From: Nocardia cyriacigeorgica NBRC 100375
GTDB lineage: Bacteria; Actinomycetota; Actinomycetes; Mycobacteriales; Mycobacteriaceae
Assembly (NCBI RefSeq): GCF_000308555.1
Contig: NZ_BAFY01000188.1
Coordinates: 1 to 64,000 of the forward strand
Reading direction: 5' to 3'
Length of the DNA: 64,000 bases
The position numbers and the translations under genes are program-made. The notes beneath the pieces were generated by a model. It was not told the origin of the DNA, ran no database searches, and saw nothing but the letters and a program-made list of their open reading frames with translations. How positions within the stretch are numbered: the stretch's first letter is position 1; every line of letters begins with the position of its first letter. This document shows, one piece after another, positions 23,739 through 32,339 of this stretch.

Positions 23739-24344
23739 TCACGCAGGCCCACCCAGCGGCGGGTGCTCGAGCACGCGGGGCTTGTACTCGACCAGTTGAG
23801 TGCGGCCGTCGAAGGTGCGGTGGTCGATCATGTCGAGGGCGACATCCGGATAGCCGTCGTAGATGCGTTCTTCGCCGGTGGCCCCGGTGATCACCGGGAA
23901 CATCACGACGCGGAAGCGGTCGACGAGGCCGGCTCGCAGTAGGGAGCGGCTCAGGCTGAGGCTGCCGATCGTGCTGAGGATGCCGGAGCCGTTCGCCTTC
24001 ATCGCGCGAACGGCCTCGACGGCGTCGTCGCGGATCAGAGTGGAGTTGGCCCAGGTGAGTGGCTCCTCGAGGGTGGAGGAGAACACCAGCTTGGTCGCCT
24101 GGGTGAGCTCGTCGACGGAGGCCTCTTCTTCGGGCCGGAACTCGTCTTGGCCGTCAGGGACCTGGCCGGCGGCGAAGCCCGACATCAGGCGGTAGGTATT
24201 GGCTCCCATCAGGTAGGTGACCTTGGGCTGCTCGCCGAGCCACGCGAGGTACTCCGGGCCCTCGAGGCCCCAGAAACCGGGCCAACCCTGGCCCGATGCG
24301 TAGCCGTCGAGCGAGGTGATGAAGTCGACGAGAAGCTCCGCCAT
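23739..24344 (-). CDS. dihydrofolate-reductase-like (RibD C-terminal fold) protein
   Basis: The 201-residue protein begins AELLVDFITSLDGYASGQGW. The ITSLDGYA strand and the later LMGANTYRLM, KLVFSSTLEEP and GILSTIGSLSLSRSLLRAGL are typical of the DHFR/RibD superfamily, which reduces pterin- or riboflavin-like substrates with NADPH. Single-domain copies are common in actinobacteria and mostly uncharacterised. AAAGGA precedes the ATG at good distance. It follows the broken multicopper oxidase gene on the same strand, 82 bp after that gene's start-to-stop unit. Confidence 0.82.
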   Translation of the reverse strand: MAELLVDFITSLDGYASGQGWPGFWGLEGPEYLAWLGEQPKVTYLMGANTYRLMSGFAAGQVPDGQDEFRPEEEASVDELTQATKLVFSSTLEEPLTWANSTLIRDDAVEAVRAMKANGSGILSTIGSLSLSRSLLRAGLVDRFRVVMFPVITGATGEERIYDGYPDVALDMIDHRTFDGRTQLVEYKPRVLEHPPLGGPA

Positions 24345-24426
24345 CGCAGTGTCCTTTCCTAGGGTGTCACGAGCTCTGACCGGTCGGGAGCCGGAAATTC
24401 ATCGGTCGCGCCGCGGGGCGGCGCAA

Positions 24427-25972
24427 CTACGTCACCACGAAGTCGGCCATCATCGCCATGTCCTCGTGTTCGAGATTGTGGCAGTGCAGCATGAACGGGC
24501 CGGGGTAGTCGGTGAAACGGACCGCGACCTCGACGGCCTCGGCGGGGCGGACGTCGACGGTGTCTTTCCAGCCCGCGTCGAAGGGGCCGGGCGGGCGGTT
24601 GTTGCGGGAGATCACCTGGAACGGGTCGAGGTGGACGTTGGAAATCGGTGATGAAGCGCCAGATCTCGACGGTGCCGAGGCGCGGATTGGCGAGGGCGCG
24701 GCCCGGTTCGTACGGTGCGCCGTTGATCGACCACCCGTGCGGGCCCAGTTGGAACAGGAAGGTGCGTTCGGCGACGGCGGTGGCCGGATCCAGGCGCTCG
24801 ACGGGGGCGAGCCGGTCGGGGACGGTAGTGTCGTCGCGCCGGAGCGGGCCGGTGACGTCGAAGCGCATGATGTCGGCAGCCGGTCCGGTGTCGAGGGCAT
24901 TGCGTAACCGGACAGAGGTGCCGGGCGGGTAAGCGCCGAAATCGATGATCACGTCGAAACGTTCGGCCGGCGAGATATCGAGGTGATCGTGCCGGATCGG
25001 CCGGTCCAGCAAGCCTCCGTCACTGCCGACCTGCACGAAACCGGCTCCGGGCGGGTCGAGCATGAGCCGGTAGCGGCGCGCGTTCGAAGCGTTGAGCAGT
25101 CGGAATCGGTAACGCACCGGCGACGCCTCCAGCCGCGGCCACGGTGCGCCGTTGACGAGCACCACATCGCCGAGAACCCCGTTCATATAGGGGTCGGTGA
25201 CGCCGGGTGTGCGCAGGTCCGGGTCGATCAGCGGGTAGGCGAACGAACCGTCGGCGGCGAAGGAACGATCGCTGATCAGCAAGGGGATGTCGCGATCACC
25301 GCGCGGTAGCGGCAGGGCGTCTTCGGCGTCGTCGCCGACGAGGTGGAATCCCGCCAGCCCACGCCAGACCGCCGGGCCCGTGAAGCTGTGCCGGTGGTCG
25401 TGGTACCAAAGAGTCGCGGCGCGTTGGCGATTCGGGTACAGGTAGGTGCGTTCACCATGAGCGAGCGCACCCGTCATCGTGGTGGCTGCACCGTGTCCAT
25501 GGTGCTGGGGTGCGGTGGTCGAGCCGACCGGCAGGATCAGGTCCATCGGGTAGCCGTCGCTGTCGGCGGGAGTGTGCCCGCCGTGCAGGTGCACCACTGT
25601 CGGGTGGGGTAGTTCGTTGCGGTGGCGCACCGCGGTCGCCCGGCCCGTCCTCGCCCGGATCGTCGGGCCGGGGAAGGTGCCGTGGTAGGTCCAGGCTTCG
25701 GTGCGCAGGCCCGGCAGGATGTCGAGATGTGCGGTGCGCTGGACGATCTCGTAATAGTCGGTGGTCGCATCGGAAGCGACGGGAGCCAGCTCCGGCGGAA
25801 TGGGTAGATACGCCCGATACGGCTGCGGCAACGGCGCCGCGCTGGGCAGCAACAGACCCGGCTCACCCGGTCGCACGATCTTCGGCAGCACCGCCCAGCT
25901 CGCGGCCCCGACGGCGGCCGCCGCGCCGACCCCGGCGCCCGCCCGCAGAAATCCTCGCCTGCTGATGCTCAT
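24427..25972 (-). pseudogene. frameshifted multicopper oxidase
   Basis: A Tat signal (SRRGFLRAG) and the first cupredoxin blocks are intact: VVHLHGGHTP and LWYHDHRHS, which bind the type 2/3 coppers. The frame continues to GTVEIWRFITDF near 24640, then loses register. The C terminus continues in another frame as VHLDPFQVISRNN, KDTVDVRPAEA and MLHCHNLEHEDMAMM, ending at a TAG at 24427. The junction lacks the expected HPVHLH-type motif that supplies copper ligands, so bases were lost and not just shifted. The ATG at 25972 overlaps the upstream stop (ATGA). The enzyme cannot form a complete copper centre. Confidence 0.8.
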
Positions 25973-26349
25973 CGCTGCCACCGCCACGCCCAGCTCACCA
26001 GCAGCCCCGTGCCGATGGACAACCCGACCGCGAGCGGAATATGTACCGCCAGCACCCGCTCCTCACCGAGTGGGATGAGCCCCGCCGCGATCACCAACTG
26101 CACCACCGCGGTTCGGACCGGCCACGCCGGGCCGCCGCCCCGGCGCCACAGCAGCACCGCGCACACGAGCTGACCGAGGAACACCAGCGCCACGAGGCCG
26201 CCGTTGCGGCTGTGCATGGCCAACGCTTCGAAGTGCCCGGCCAGGAAACCGCCGGCCAGGGCGGCCTGGGCGAATACCAGCACCACCGCCGTCGTCGCTA
26301 TCGCCCGGAACAGCGGCAGCGGCCATCGCGCGACCACGGCCGCGGTCAC
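25969..26349 (-). CDS. four-helix integral membrane protein
   Basis: The 126-residue protein has four hydrophobic segments (FRAIATTAVVLVFAQAALAG, GLVALVFLGQLVCAVLLW, TAVVQLVIAAGLIPLG, HIPLAVGLSIGTGLLVSW). The short loops carry few charges. No family is recognised with certainty; similar small proteins are encoded next to copper oxidases and may act in membrane redox or copper handling. GTG 26349 overlaps the amidohydrolase stop (GTGA) and its stop overlaps the oxidase start (ATGA). Three genes are thus translationally coupled. Confidence 0.7.
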   Translation of the reverse strand: MTAAVVARWPLPLFRAIATTAVVLVFAQAALAGGFLAGHFEALAMHSRNGGLVALVFLGQLVCAVLLWRRGGGPAWPVRTAVVQLVIAAGLIPLGEERVLAVHIPLAVGLSIGTGLLVSWAWRWQR

Positions 26350-27467
26350 CGGCGGACCTGCCGCACGCCGCGACGCCACACCTCGGCGATCTCGGACGTG
26401 GCGGTGATATCCGTCGTCGGGTCGCCGTCGACGAGCAGCAGATCCGCTCGCAAGCCCGGAGCGATGCGTCCGCGATCGGACAGACCGAAACGATCGGCGG
26501 TGCGGCTCGTCGCGGCCCTCAGTACTTCGAGTGGACTCATTCCCACCCCGATGAGCAGCGCCAATTCCCGATGCAGTCCTGAACCATGCGCGGGTACGTA
26601 CGGCGTCGCGTCGGTACCCGCGAGCAGCGGCACGCCGGCCTCGTGCAACGCCCGCGCCACTCGGACCGCGTCGGCGAACGAGCCGGGGCGCGCGCAGTCC
26701 GCGGTACTCTCGCGCTGCCCCGTGATGGCCTCGAAGTACACGAGGGTGCTCACCACGAACACGTCGTGCGCGGCGATTCGATCGGCCAGCTCGGGGGTGC
26801 GGTCGGTGAAATCGGTCCACACGTGTGCCAGCCCGTCGACGCCGGCATCGAGTGCGATCGTCACTTCGTGCTCGGTGATCGCGTGCGCGATGACCTGCAA
26901 CCCGGCGTCATGGGCGTGGGTGGTCAGCGCTTGCGCGGTCTGCGACGAGAGCACCGGCAGTCCCGTGCCGTGCACGGCACCGTCATCGATGACGATCTTC
27001 AGATAGTCGGCGCCCTCGGCCAGCCGGGCCTGCACGAAATCCGCCGCATGCTCGGGGCCGGAGATGGTGTCGAACGGCGCGAGTCCGAGCGCGGCGATAT
27101 CCGGCGAGGCGAGCAGCTGACTCGGGTGGCCGCCCGGCGCCGTCGCCAGGGTGGCCGCGCTGCGGAAATCGGCGATATCGTCGCGCGATGCGGCCGCTGC
27201 CCGCTGGGCGGTGAGGACCTCGGGGAGACAGAACATGTCGAGTTCGGTCGTGACTCCGAAGGTGAGCGCGGCGGCCAGATCGCCGTCGAAGATGTGGGTG
27301 TGGGCATCGATCAGGCCCGGCAGCAGGGTTCGCCCGGTCCCATCGATCTCGACATCGGCAGCAGTGTCGTCGGTGGCGATGATCCAGCCGTCCTCGATGA
27401 GCACGGTGGTGCGGTCGATGCGCTGTTCGCCATCGAAGATGCGGACATTGCTGATGCGGGTGCGCAT
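26346..27467 (-). CDS. metal-dependent amidohydrolase (imidazolonepropionase-like)
   Basis: The 373-residue protein has the TIM-barrel amidohydrolase fingerprint: DAHTH at residues 55-59, a Lys in DYLKIVIDDG that may be carboxylated, His in VIAHAI and in LAHVW, and the terminal metal Asp in AGTDATPYV. It hydrolyses amides or related bonds; the substrate is unknown. The ATG at 27467 follows AGGAG, seven bases upstream. It heads the operon amidohydrolase - membrane protein - oxidase and is divergent from the ECF41-type sigma gene. Confidence 0.83.
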   Translation of the reverse strand: MRTRISNVRIFDGEQRIDRTTVLIEDGWIIATDDTAADVEIDGTGRTLLPGLIDAHTHIFDGDLAAALTFGVTTELDMFCLPEVLTAQRAAAASRDDIADFRSAATLATAPGGHPSQLLASPDIAALGLAPFDTISGPEHAADFVQARLAEGADYLKIVIDDGAVHGTGLPVLSSQTAQALTTHAHDAGLQVIAHAITEHEVTIALDAGVDGLAHVWTDFTDRTPELADRIAAHDVFVVSTLVYFEAITGQRESTADCARPGSFADAVRVARALHEAGVPLLAGTDATPYVPAHGSGLHRELALLIGVGMSPLEVLRAATSRTADRFGLSDRGRIAPGLRADLLLVDGDPTTDITATSEIAEVWRRGVRQVRR

Positions 27468-27531
27468 GGGGAGCTCCTGGTAGGGATGACGGAAGGTTTC
27501 GTCGCCAAGGAGCAAGCGATGTGGGCAGAAC

Positions 27532-27588
27532 GTGACACCGCGAGACCGGTTCTGTGGGATGGATCACCGAATCCGGCGGCGGTGTCAC
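27532..27588. promoter_or_regulatory. divergent TGTCAC boxes between amidohydrolase and sigma genes
   Basis: TGTCAC occurs on the minus strand at 27532-27537 and on the plus strand at 27583-27588. TGTCAC(A) is the -35 element reported for ECF41 sigma factors. One copy faces each divergent gene. A matching CGTC -10 element was not found at the usual distance, so the promoters are only suggested. Confidence 0.35.
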
Positions 27589-27651
27589 ACTCGATGGCGT
27601 CGCGGCCCTCTTCGTAGAAGGACCAATTCCCTGCCGGACCGGAGGACCGCC

Positions 27652-28560
27652 GTGCACGATGACATCGACAACGCCACCGAAACGTTCCTCGGTTACCGCG
27701 AGCTGCTGTTCTCGGTGGTCTACAACATGCTGGGCAGCGTCGCCGACACCGAGGACGTCCTGCAAGAAGTGTGGTTGGCGTGGCAGGCCCGCGTCGGCGG
27801 CGCGGAGCCGATCGACAACGTCCGCGCCTACCTCACCCGGATAGCGGTGAACCAAGCCCTCGCCCGCCGTTCCGCGCTCGCCCGGCGGCGTGAAGACTAT
27901 GTGGGGCAATGGCTTCCGGAGCCGCTGATCGACAAGGACACCCCCGCGGACGGTGCGGCGAGCGTGCTGCGGACCGAATCGTCGTCGATGGCGATGCTGG
28001 TGGTCCTCGAATCGCTGACTCCGCTGGAGCGGGCGGTGTTCGTGCTCAACGAAGTCTTCGCCTACCCGCACACCGAGATCGCCGACATAGTCGACCGCTC
28101 CCCCGCCGCGGTCCGCCAGATCGCCCACCGCGCCCGAGCCCATGTGCGGGCACGCAGGCCACACACGCAAGTGGACCCGCGGATCCGGCGGCAGGTGACC
28201 GAGCGCTTCGTCGACGCCGCCATGGGCGGAGACCTCGAAGGTCTCCTCGCGGTGCTGGCCCCGGACGTCACCCTCTGGACCGACAGTGGCGGCGCCGGTG
28301 TCGCCACGTCCTTGCAACCGGTGCACGGCCGAACCGCTGTCGCCGAGCTGTTCGTGTCCGTTGCCGAGGCCGGCCTGGACGGTTACCGGGTGGGTTGGCG
28401 CACGGTCAGCGGCGATCCGTGCGCGGTGATCTTCGACGGTGACGCCCCGCTGGCGGTCGTCGTCCTCGATATCACTCCCGACGACACCGTCATCGGGGTC
28501 TACTCCGTGACCAATCCCGCCAAGCTGACCCGGGTGAACGATACGAATCCGACTCGCTGA
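27652..28560 (+). CDS. sigJ: ECF41/SigJ-type RNA polymerase sigma factor with SnoaL C-terminal domain
   Basis: The 302-residue protein has region 2 at residues about 10-75 (YNMLGSVADTEDVLQEVWLA), region 4 at about 110-165 (LTPLERAVFVLNEVFAYPHT, then VRQIAHRARAHV) and a SnoaL/NTF2-like domain from about 180 to the end. Two ECF41 hallmarks are visible: the linker WLPEPL (87-92) and a C-terminal NPAKL, close to the canonical NPDKL, which modulates activity. No separate anti-sigma gene is present, as expected for this group. The usual partner (a carboxymuconolactone decarboxylase or oxidoreductase) is not adjacent; the divergent amidohydrolase operon is the likely target. GTG 27652 follows GGAGG. 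Confidence 0.88.
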   Translation: MHDDIDNATETFLGYRELLFSVVYNMLGSVADTEDVLQEVWLAWQARVGGAEPIDNVRAYLTRIAVNQALARRSALARRREDYVGQWLPEPLIDKDTPADGAASVLRTESSSMAMLVVLESLTPLERAVFVLNEVFAYPHTEIADIVDRSPAAVRQIAHRARAHVRARRPHTQVDPRIRRQVTERFVDAAMGGDLEGLLAVLAPDVTLWTDSGGAGVATSLQPVHGRTAVAELFVSVAEAGLDGYRVGWRTVSGDPCAVIFDGDAPLAVVVLDITPDDTVIGVYSVTNPAKLTRVNDTNPTR

Positions 28561-28671
28561 CCGGTAGAGCCGCGTGGAAGATCGCCGACCGGATCGGCAC
28601 GAACGCCGCTGCCCCGGCGGTGAAAACGGCTACCGACGAGGCCGCGCCGCACACCAACGACAGCTCCGCTG

Positions 28672-29061
28672 CTACACCACGGCCACGGCGTCGATCTCGA
28701 CGAGGCATCCCGGATTCAAGCCCGCGACGACGTGGACGGTGATGGCCGGCGGCGGGTCCGCCCGGTTCCAGACCTCCTGGAAGGCGGCGACGCCCTCGTC
28801 GAAGGTGTGGCCGTCGAGCACGGCGATTCGCCAGTGCACGATGTTCGCCAGGCTCATTCCCTCGCTGTCGAGGATGGCGATGAGGTTGCGGAAAGCCTGC
28901 CTGGACTGTTCGCCGACGGTGGGGCCGACGACCTTGCCGTCGGCGTCGACGCCGTTCTGCCCGCCGATGTAGATCGTCTTCGTGGGGTTTTCGACCACGA
29001 CGGCCTGACTGAATGCCGGGCTGCGGTGCAGGCCCTCGGGGTTGATGTGCCGTACGGCCAT
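28672..29061 (-). CDS. RidA/YjgF-family protein
   Basis: The 129-residue trimer-forming protein should deaminate reactive enamine/imine intermediates. It has GLHRSPAFSQAVVVENPTKT, IYIGGQNGVDADGKVVG and the terminal GCLVEIDAVAVV, but the catalytic Arg of true RidA (normally just before the terminal VEI block) is replaced by LNPGC. It may therefore belong to another Rid subgroup. A purine-rich GGAGGAGGAAG precedes the ATG. It is divergent from the CGNR gene and convergent with the sigma gene. Confidence 0.82.
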   Translation of the reverse strand: MAVRHINPEGLHRSPAFSQAVVVENPTKTIYIGGQNGVDADGKVVGPTVGEQSRQAFRNLIAILDSEGMSLANIVHWRIAVLDGHTFDEGVAAFQEVWNRADPPPAITVHVVAGLNPGCLVEIDAVAVV

Positions 29062-29084
29062 GAGCTTCCTCCTCCACTAGCGAA

Positions 29085-29118
29085 ACCAGTTAAAGCGGTT
29101 TCGGTACGACACCAGTTA
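29085..29118. promoter_or_regulatory. repeated ACCAGTTA boxes between the RidA and CGNR genes
   Basis: ACCAGTTA occurs at 29085-29092 and 29111-29118, 26 bp apart. The first copy is also part of an inverted repeat AAACC-n9-GGTTT. The second ends 10 bp before the CGNR start. The CGNR protein is a DNA-binding candidate for this site and could control both genes. Confidence 0.5.
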
Positions 29119-29128
29119 TAGTGGGTTC

Positions 29129-29731
29129 ATGCGAGCCAAGGCAACCGGGCGGGTGCTGCACGACCCCAAGGGCGGGTCGTTCCGGTTCGATGCCGGCGCC
29201 GTCTGCCTGGACTTCGCCCATACCGGCGGCGAGGGCGAGTACGCGAAGTTCGAAAGCCTCCACGAGCCCGCCGACCTCGCCCAATGGTTGGCAGAGCCGC
29301 CCCTGTCCGCGCTCCCGACCGCTCCCGTGACCGCCGACGAATTGACCGAGGCGAAAGCGTTGCGCCAGGCTATCTGGGTCGTGGCCCACGCCCGTGCGGA
29401 CGGCCGGCCGCTTCCCGCGGACGCGGTCGCGGTCATCAACCGCGCTGCGACCACGACGCCGCTGACCCCCGAACTCGCCGTGGACGGCACTACCGCCGGC
29501 TGGGCTGCGCCGGTGCGGGCGACGCAGGCGCTGTCGACCCTCGCGCGAGAAATGATCGAACTGCTGACCGGCCCGTTGGCGGGCCGCATCCGTGAGTGCG
29601 CCGGGGACAATTGCCCGCTGGTCTTCGTGGATACCTCCCGCCCCGGCGCACGCCGATGGTGCGCTATGGAACGCTGCGGCAACCGGCACAAGCTCCGCGC
29701 CCTGCGTGCCCGCCAGGCCATGCAGCGGTGA
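29129..29731 (+). CDS. CGNR zinc-finger protein (ABATE domain), putative regulator
   Basis: The 200-residue protein has an N-terminal ABATE-like domain (FRFDAGAVCLDFAHTGG, LTEAKALRQAIWVVAHA) and a C-terminal CGNR zinc finger (RECAGDNCPLVFVDTSR, then WCAMERCGNRHKLR). The four cysteines bind zinc and the CGNR helix probably contacts DNA. These proteins are thought to be transcription regulators in actinobacteria. ATG 29129 lies 37 bp from the first ACCAGTTA box. Control of the divergent RidA gene is plausible. Confidence 0.83.
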   Translation: MRAKATGRVLHDPKGGSFRFDAGAVCLDFAHTGGEGEYAKFESLHEPADLAQWLAEPPLSALPTAPVTADELTEAKALRQAIWVVAHARADGRPLPADAVAVINRAATTTPLTPELAVDGTTAGWAAPVRATQALSTLAREMIELLTGPLAGRIRECAGDNCPLVFVDTSRPGARRWCAMERCGNRHKLRALRARQAMQR

Positions 29732-30135
29732 TCCGGATCGGCTGGCTCATACCAGCGGCGGCGAGAAAGGTGAGTCGCCACGCAGGTCCCACGTCCGACG
29801 ACGCCGCGGCGCAGACGCTGCCTGACTGCTCGGCCGCATCGCGCCGAACGCACACAGCGTGTACTGCCGCTGCCGGCCCGACCGAACCACGCCATCGTCG
29901 GAGGCTTTTCAGCCAGGCACCGCCGTGATGCGGCCGCCAGCACGCTGCCGCGACCACTGCGGCACGAAACGCAGGACCCGCAGAATCGGCTCGTTGATCC
30001 GGACGACGCACCGCGATGCGATACGCGCGAGGACTCGGCCGGATCGCCACGAGTTGGCCGGCCGCCTCGGCGCGGCTGTGCCGGTCGGCTACTCCGAACC
30101 CGGATCCTGCGCTCACATTCCGAGCGAAAACCCGG
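29732..30135. other. 404-bp stretch without a recognisable gene
   Basis: Open frames on both strands here (up to 171 codons on the minus strand) are Arg/Ala-rich with no conserved motif, no good start signal and no membrane pattern. I see no repeats or hairpin. The right end must contain the promoter of the phosphotransferase-like gene. Confidence 0.35.
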
Positions 30136-30918
30136 ATGACGTCAAGGCTCCCTCCGGCGATACTGACCGCCGTGGACAAGCACGGGGTGGAAGTAGTCGT
30201 CGCTCATCACGATTGCGCGACGCTGCGAGTCGGTGACGTTTTCCTCAAGCTCGACGCTGATCAAGGGCGCACCGACACCGAGGTCGACGCCATGACGCGG
30301 GCGCCGATCCCCACTCCCGAAATCCTGTGGCGCACACCGCCTGTCCTCGCGCTGGCGGCGTTACGGGGAACCGCACTCGCTCGTCTCGGTGAGCCGTCGA
30401 GCGCGTCGCCGCGGGCGTGGGCCGCGGCGGGTGCTGTCGTGCGGCGGCTGCATGATGCGCCGCTGCCGCCGTGGCCGGGTCGCAACCGGGAGGAGTTGGC
30501 GTCGCAACTCGAGGTCGAATGCGCGTGGCTCGTCGCGCATGACGTGCTTCCCGCCGACGTCATCAGGCGCAACCGCGAACTCGCCGAGGCCGCGCTTCGC
30601 CCGTGGACGCCGGTGTTCACTCACGGTGATCTACAGGTCGCCCATGTGTTCGTCGACGGAGACGAGGTCACCGGCGTGATCGATTGGTCGGAGGCGGCCC
30701 AGGGTGACGCCGTGTACGACCTCGCCACCCTGACCCTCGGCCACCCGGAGCATCTCGACGACGTCATCGCAGGGTACGGCGCGGAGGTCGACCGCGAGGT
30801 GATCCGCGGTTGGTGGTCGGTGCGGTGCCTGCGAGGCGTTCGCTGGCTGGTCGAGCATGGATTCGACCCGAGTGCGCCGGGCTGCGAGATCGATATTCTG
30901 CGAACGCAGGCGTTGTGA
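30136..30918 (+). CDS. aminoglycoside-phosphotransferase-like small-molecule kinase (APH family)
   Basis: The 260-residue protein has the kinase-like APH fold. The key motif is HGDLQVAHVF (catalytic Asp, where APH usually has HGDxxxxN), followed by VTGVIDWSEAAQGDAVYDLA, which supplies the metal-binding Asp. The N-terminal lobe (VEVVVAHHDCATLRVGDVFLKLD) has the likely ATP-binding Lys. It would phosphorylate an alcohol such as an antibiotic, choline or a sugar; the substrate is unknown. ATG 30136 is preferred to upstream in-frame codons, which are of low quality; the ribosome binding site is weak. Confidence 0.8.
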   Translation: MTSRLPPAILTAVDKHGVEVVVAHHDCATLRVGDVFLKLDADQGRTDTEVDAMTRAPIPTPEILWRTPPVLALAALRGTALARLGEPSSASPRAWAAAGAVVRRLHDAPLPPWPGRNREELASQLEVECAWLVAHDVLPADVIRRNRELAEAALRPWTPVFTHGDLQVAHVFVDGDEVTGVIDWSEAAQGDAVYDLATLTLGHPEHLDDVIAGYGAEVDREVIRGWWSVRCLRGVRWLVEHGFDPSAPGCEIDILRTQAL

Positions 30919-31023
30919 GGCGCAGCAGATCCAGGCGAGGTGACGGCCCCGGCGGAGGTCAGGTGATGAGCGAGCATCGCGACCCCCAGCTCGCCGCCGA
31001 CTACGAGGCCCCCGTCACGCGAC

Positions 31024-32079
31024 TCAGAGCTCGGACTCCTGACGCCCCCGCAGCGGAGCGCCGACATGATGCATGTGCTGCAGCGCTTCGCGATAGGAAG
31101 CGATCAACCCCGTCTCGTGGTACGGCACACCGATTTCCGCGCAGTAGTCGCGCACGATGACCTGGGCGTGGCGCAGGTTCGGGGTCGGCATGCTGGGGAA
31201 CAGGTGATGCTCGATCTGATAGTTGAGGCCACCGAGGGCGATATCGGTCAGCTTGCCGCCCTTGACGTTTCGGGACGTCAATACCTGACGCCGCAGGAAG
31301 TCCGGGCGGTCGTCGCCGGTCAGGGTCGGCATACCCTTGTGGTTCGGGGCGAAGATGCAGCCCATGTACACGCCGAACAATGCCTGGTGGACGACGAAGA
31401 ACGCGAAAGCCTTGTCCACCGGCAGGATGACGAGCAACGCGGCCAGGTAGACGGCGAAATGGCCGAACAGCAAGGCGCCCTCGAGGACGCGGTGTTTGAC
31501 CGATCGATTTCTGAGCGCCCGGACGCCAGCCAGATGAAGATTCAGGCCCTCCAGCATCAGCAGCGGGAAGAACAGATACGCCTGTGCCCTACCGATGAGA
31601 CGGGGCAGCCCCCGACTGGCCCGCGCTTGCTGTTGTGACCAGACCAGGATGTCGGGTGCGACATCGGGATCGAGTTCCTCGTGATTCGGGTTGGCGTGGT
31701 GGCGGGTGTGTTTGTCCTGCCACCAGCCGTAACCCAAACCGATTCCGGCATTGCCGACGACGCGCCCGACGATTTCCGTCGGGCGACGCAGCCGGAAGAC
31801 CTGCCGGTGCGCGACGTCATGCATGACCAGAGCGACCTGAGCGAAGGTCACGGCCATGAACGCCGCGACCAGCAGGGTCCACCACGAATCACCGACCAGC
31901 ACGAACGCCGCCCACCCGGCGGCGAACGCGAACCCGACGAGCCCGAGCCGGACCGCGTAGTAGACCGGACGCCGGTCCATCAGGCCGGCCTCGCTGATCC
32001 GGCGCAGCAGCGCGGCGTAGTCGCCACCGGCGCCACCGCGCCGCGTCAACCGGGGAGAGGACAGGGTAGGTGTCGTCAT
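31024..32079 (-). CDS. membrane fatty-acid (acyl-lipid/acyl-CoA) desaturase
   Basis: The 351-residue diiron desaturase inserts a double bond into fatty acyl chains using O2 and an electron donor. All three His boxes are present: HDVAHRQ (87-93), HTRHHANPNHE (124-134) and QIEHHLFP near 290. Hydrophobic pairs (LVGFAFAAGWAAFVLVGDSW, LLFGHFAVYLAALLVIL) anchor it. It resembles DesA3-type and delta-6 front-end desaturases of actinobacteria; regiochemistry is not predictable, and no cytochrome b5 domain is fused. No reductase gene is adjacent. It is monocistronic. Confidence 0.88.
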   Translation of the reverse strand: MTTPTLSSPRLTRRGGAGGDYAALLRRISEAGLMDRRPVYYAVRLGLVGFAFAAGWAAFVLVGDSWWTLLVAAFMAVTFAQVALVMHDVAHRQVFRLRRPTEIVGRVVGNAGIGLGYGWWQDKHTRHHANPNHEELDPDVAPDILVWSQQQARASRGLPRLIGRAQAYLFFPLLMLEGLNLHLAGVRALRNRSVKHRVLEGALLFGHFAVYLAALLVILPVDKAFAFFVVHQALFGVYMGCIFAPNHKGMPTLTGDDRPDFLRRQVLTSRNVKGGKLTDIALGGLNYQIEHHLFPSMPTPNLRHAQVIVRDYCAEIGVPYHETGLIASYREALQHMHHVGAPLRGRQESEL

Positions 32080-32339
32080 AGAACTTCCTCGGAGTCGGAA
32101 TCCACCCCGCGCGATGCACGGCCGACCGTCGGATGCCGGTCGGCGCCCGGCCCGTAGCGGGCACTGCGGCGCGGCGATGTCGTTACTCCGAAGCTATGCG
32201 CCCATTCCTCGTCCGGTGTAATCCCCTGGTATGACGCGGAATAGCGCTGCGGTGTGAGATCGGCGCGATCTGCCGGCGGGCCGCGGGAGCGGCGCACCGG
32301 CCAGTGCCGGGTTCCGGCAGGCGACCCAGGCCGCCCGGC

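Noticed and set aside
30966..31160. short plus-strand frame before the desaturase gene
   Set aside because: It starts with a plausible ATG but runs into the opposite-strand desaturase gene and becomes Arg/Ser-rich; no homologue recognised.
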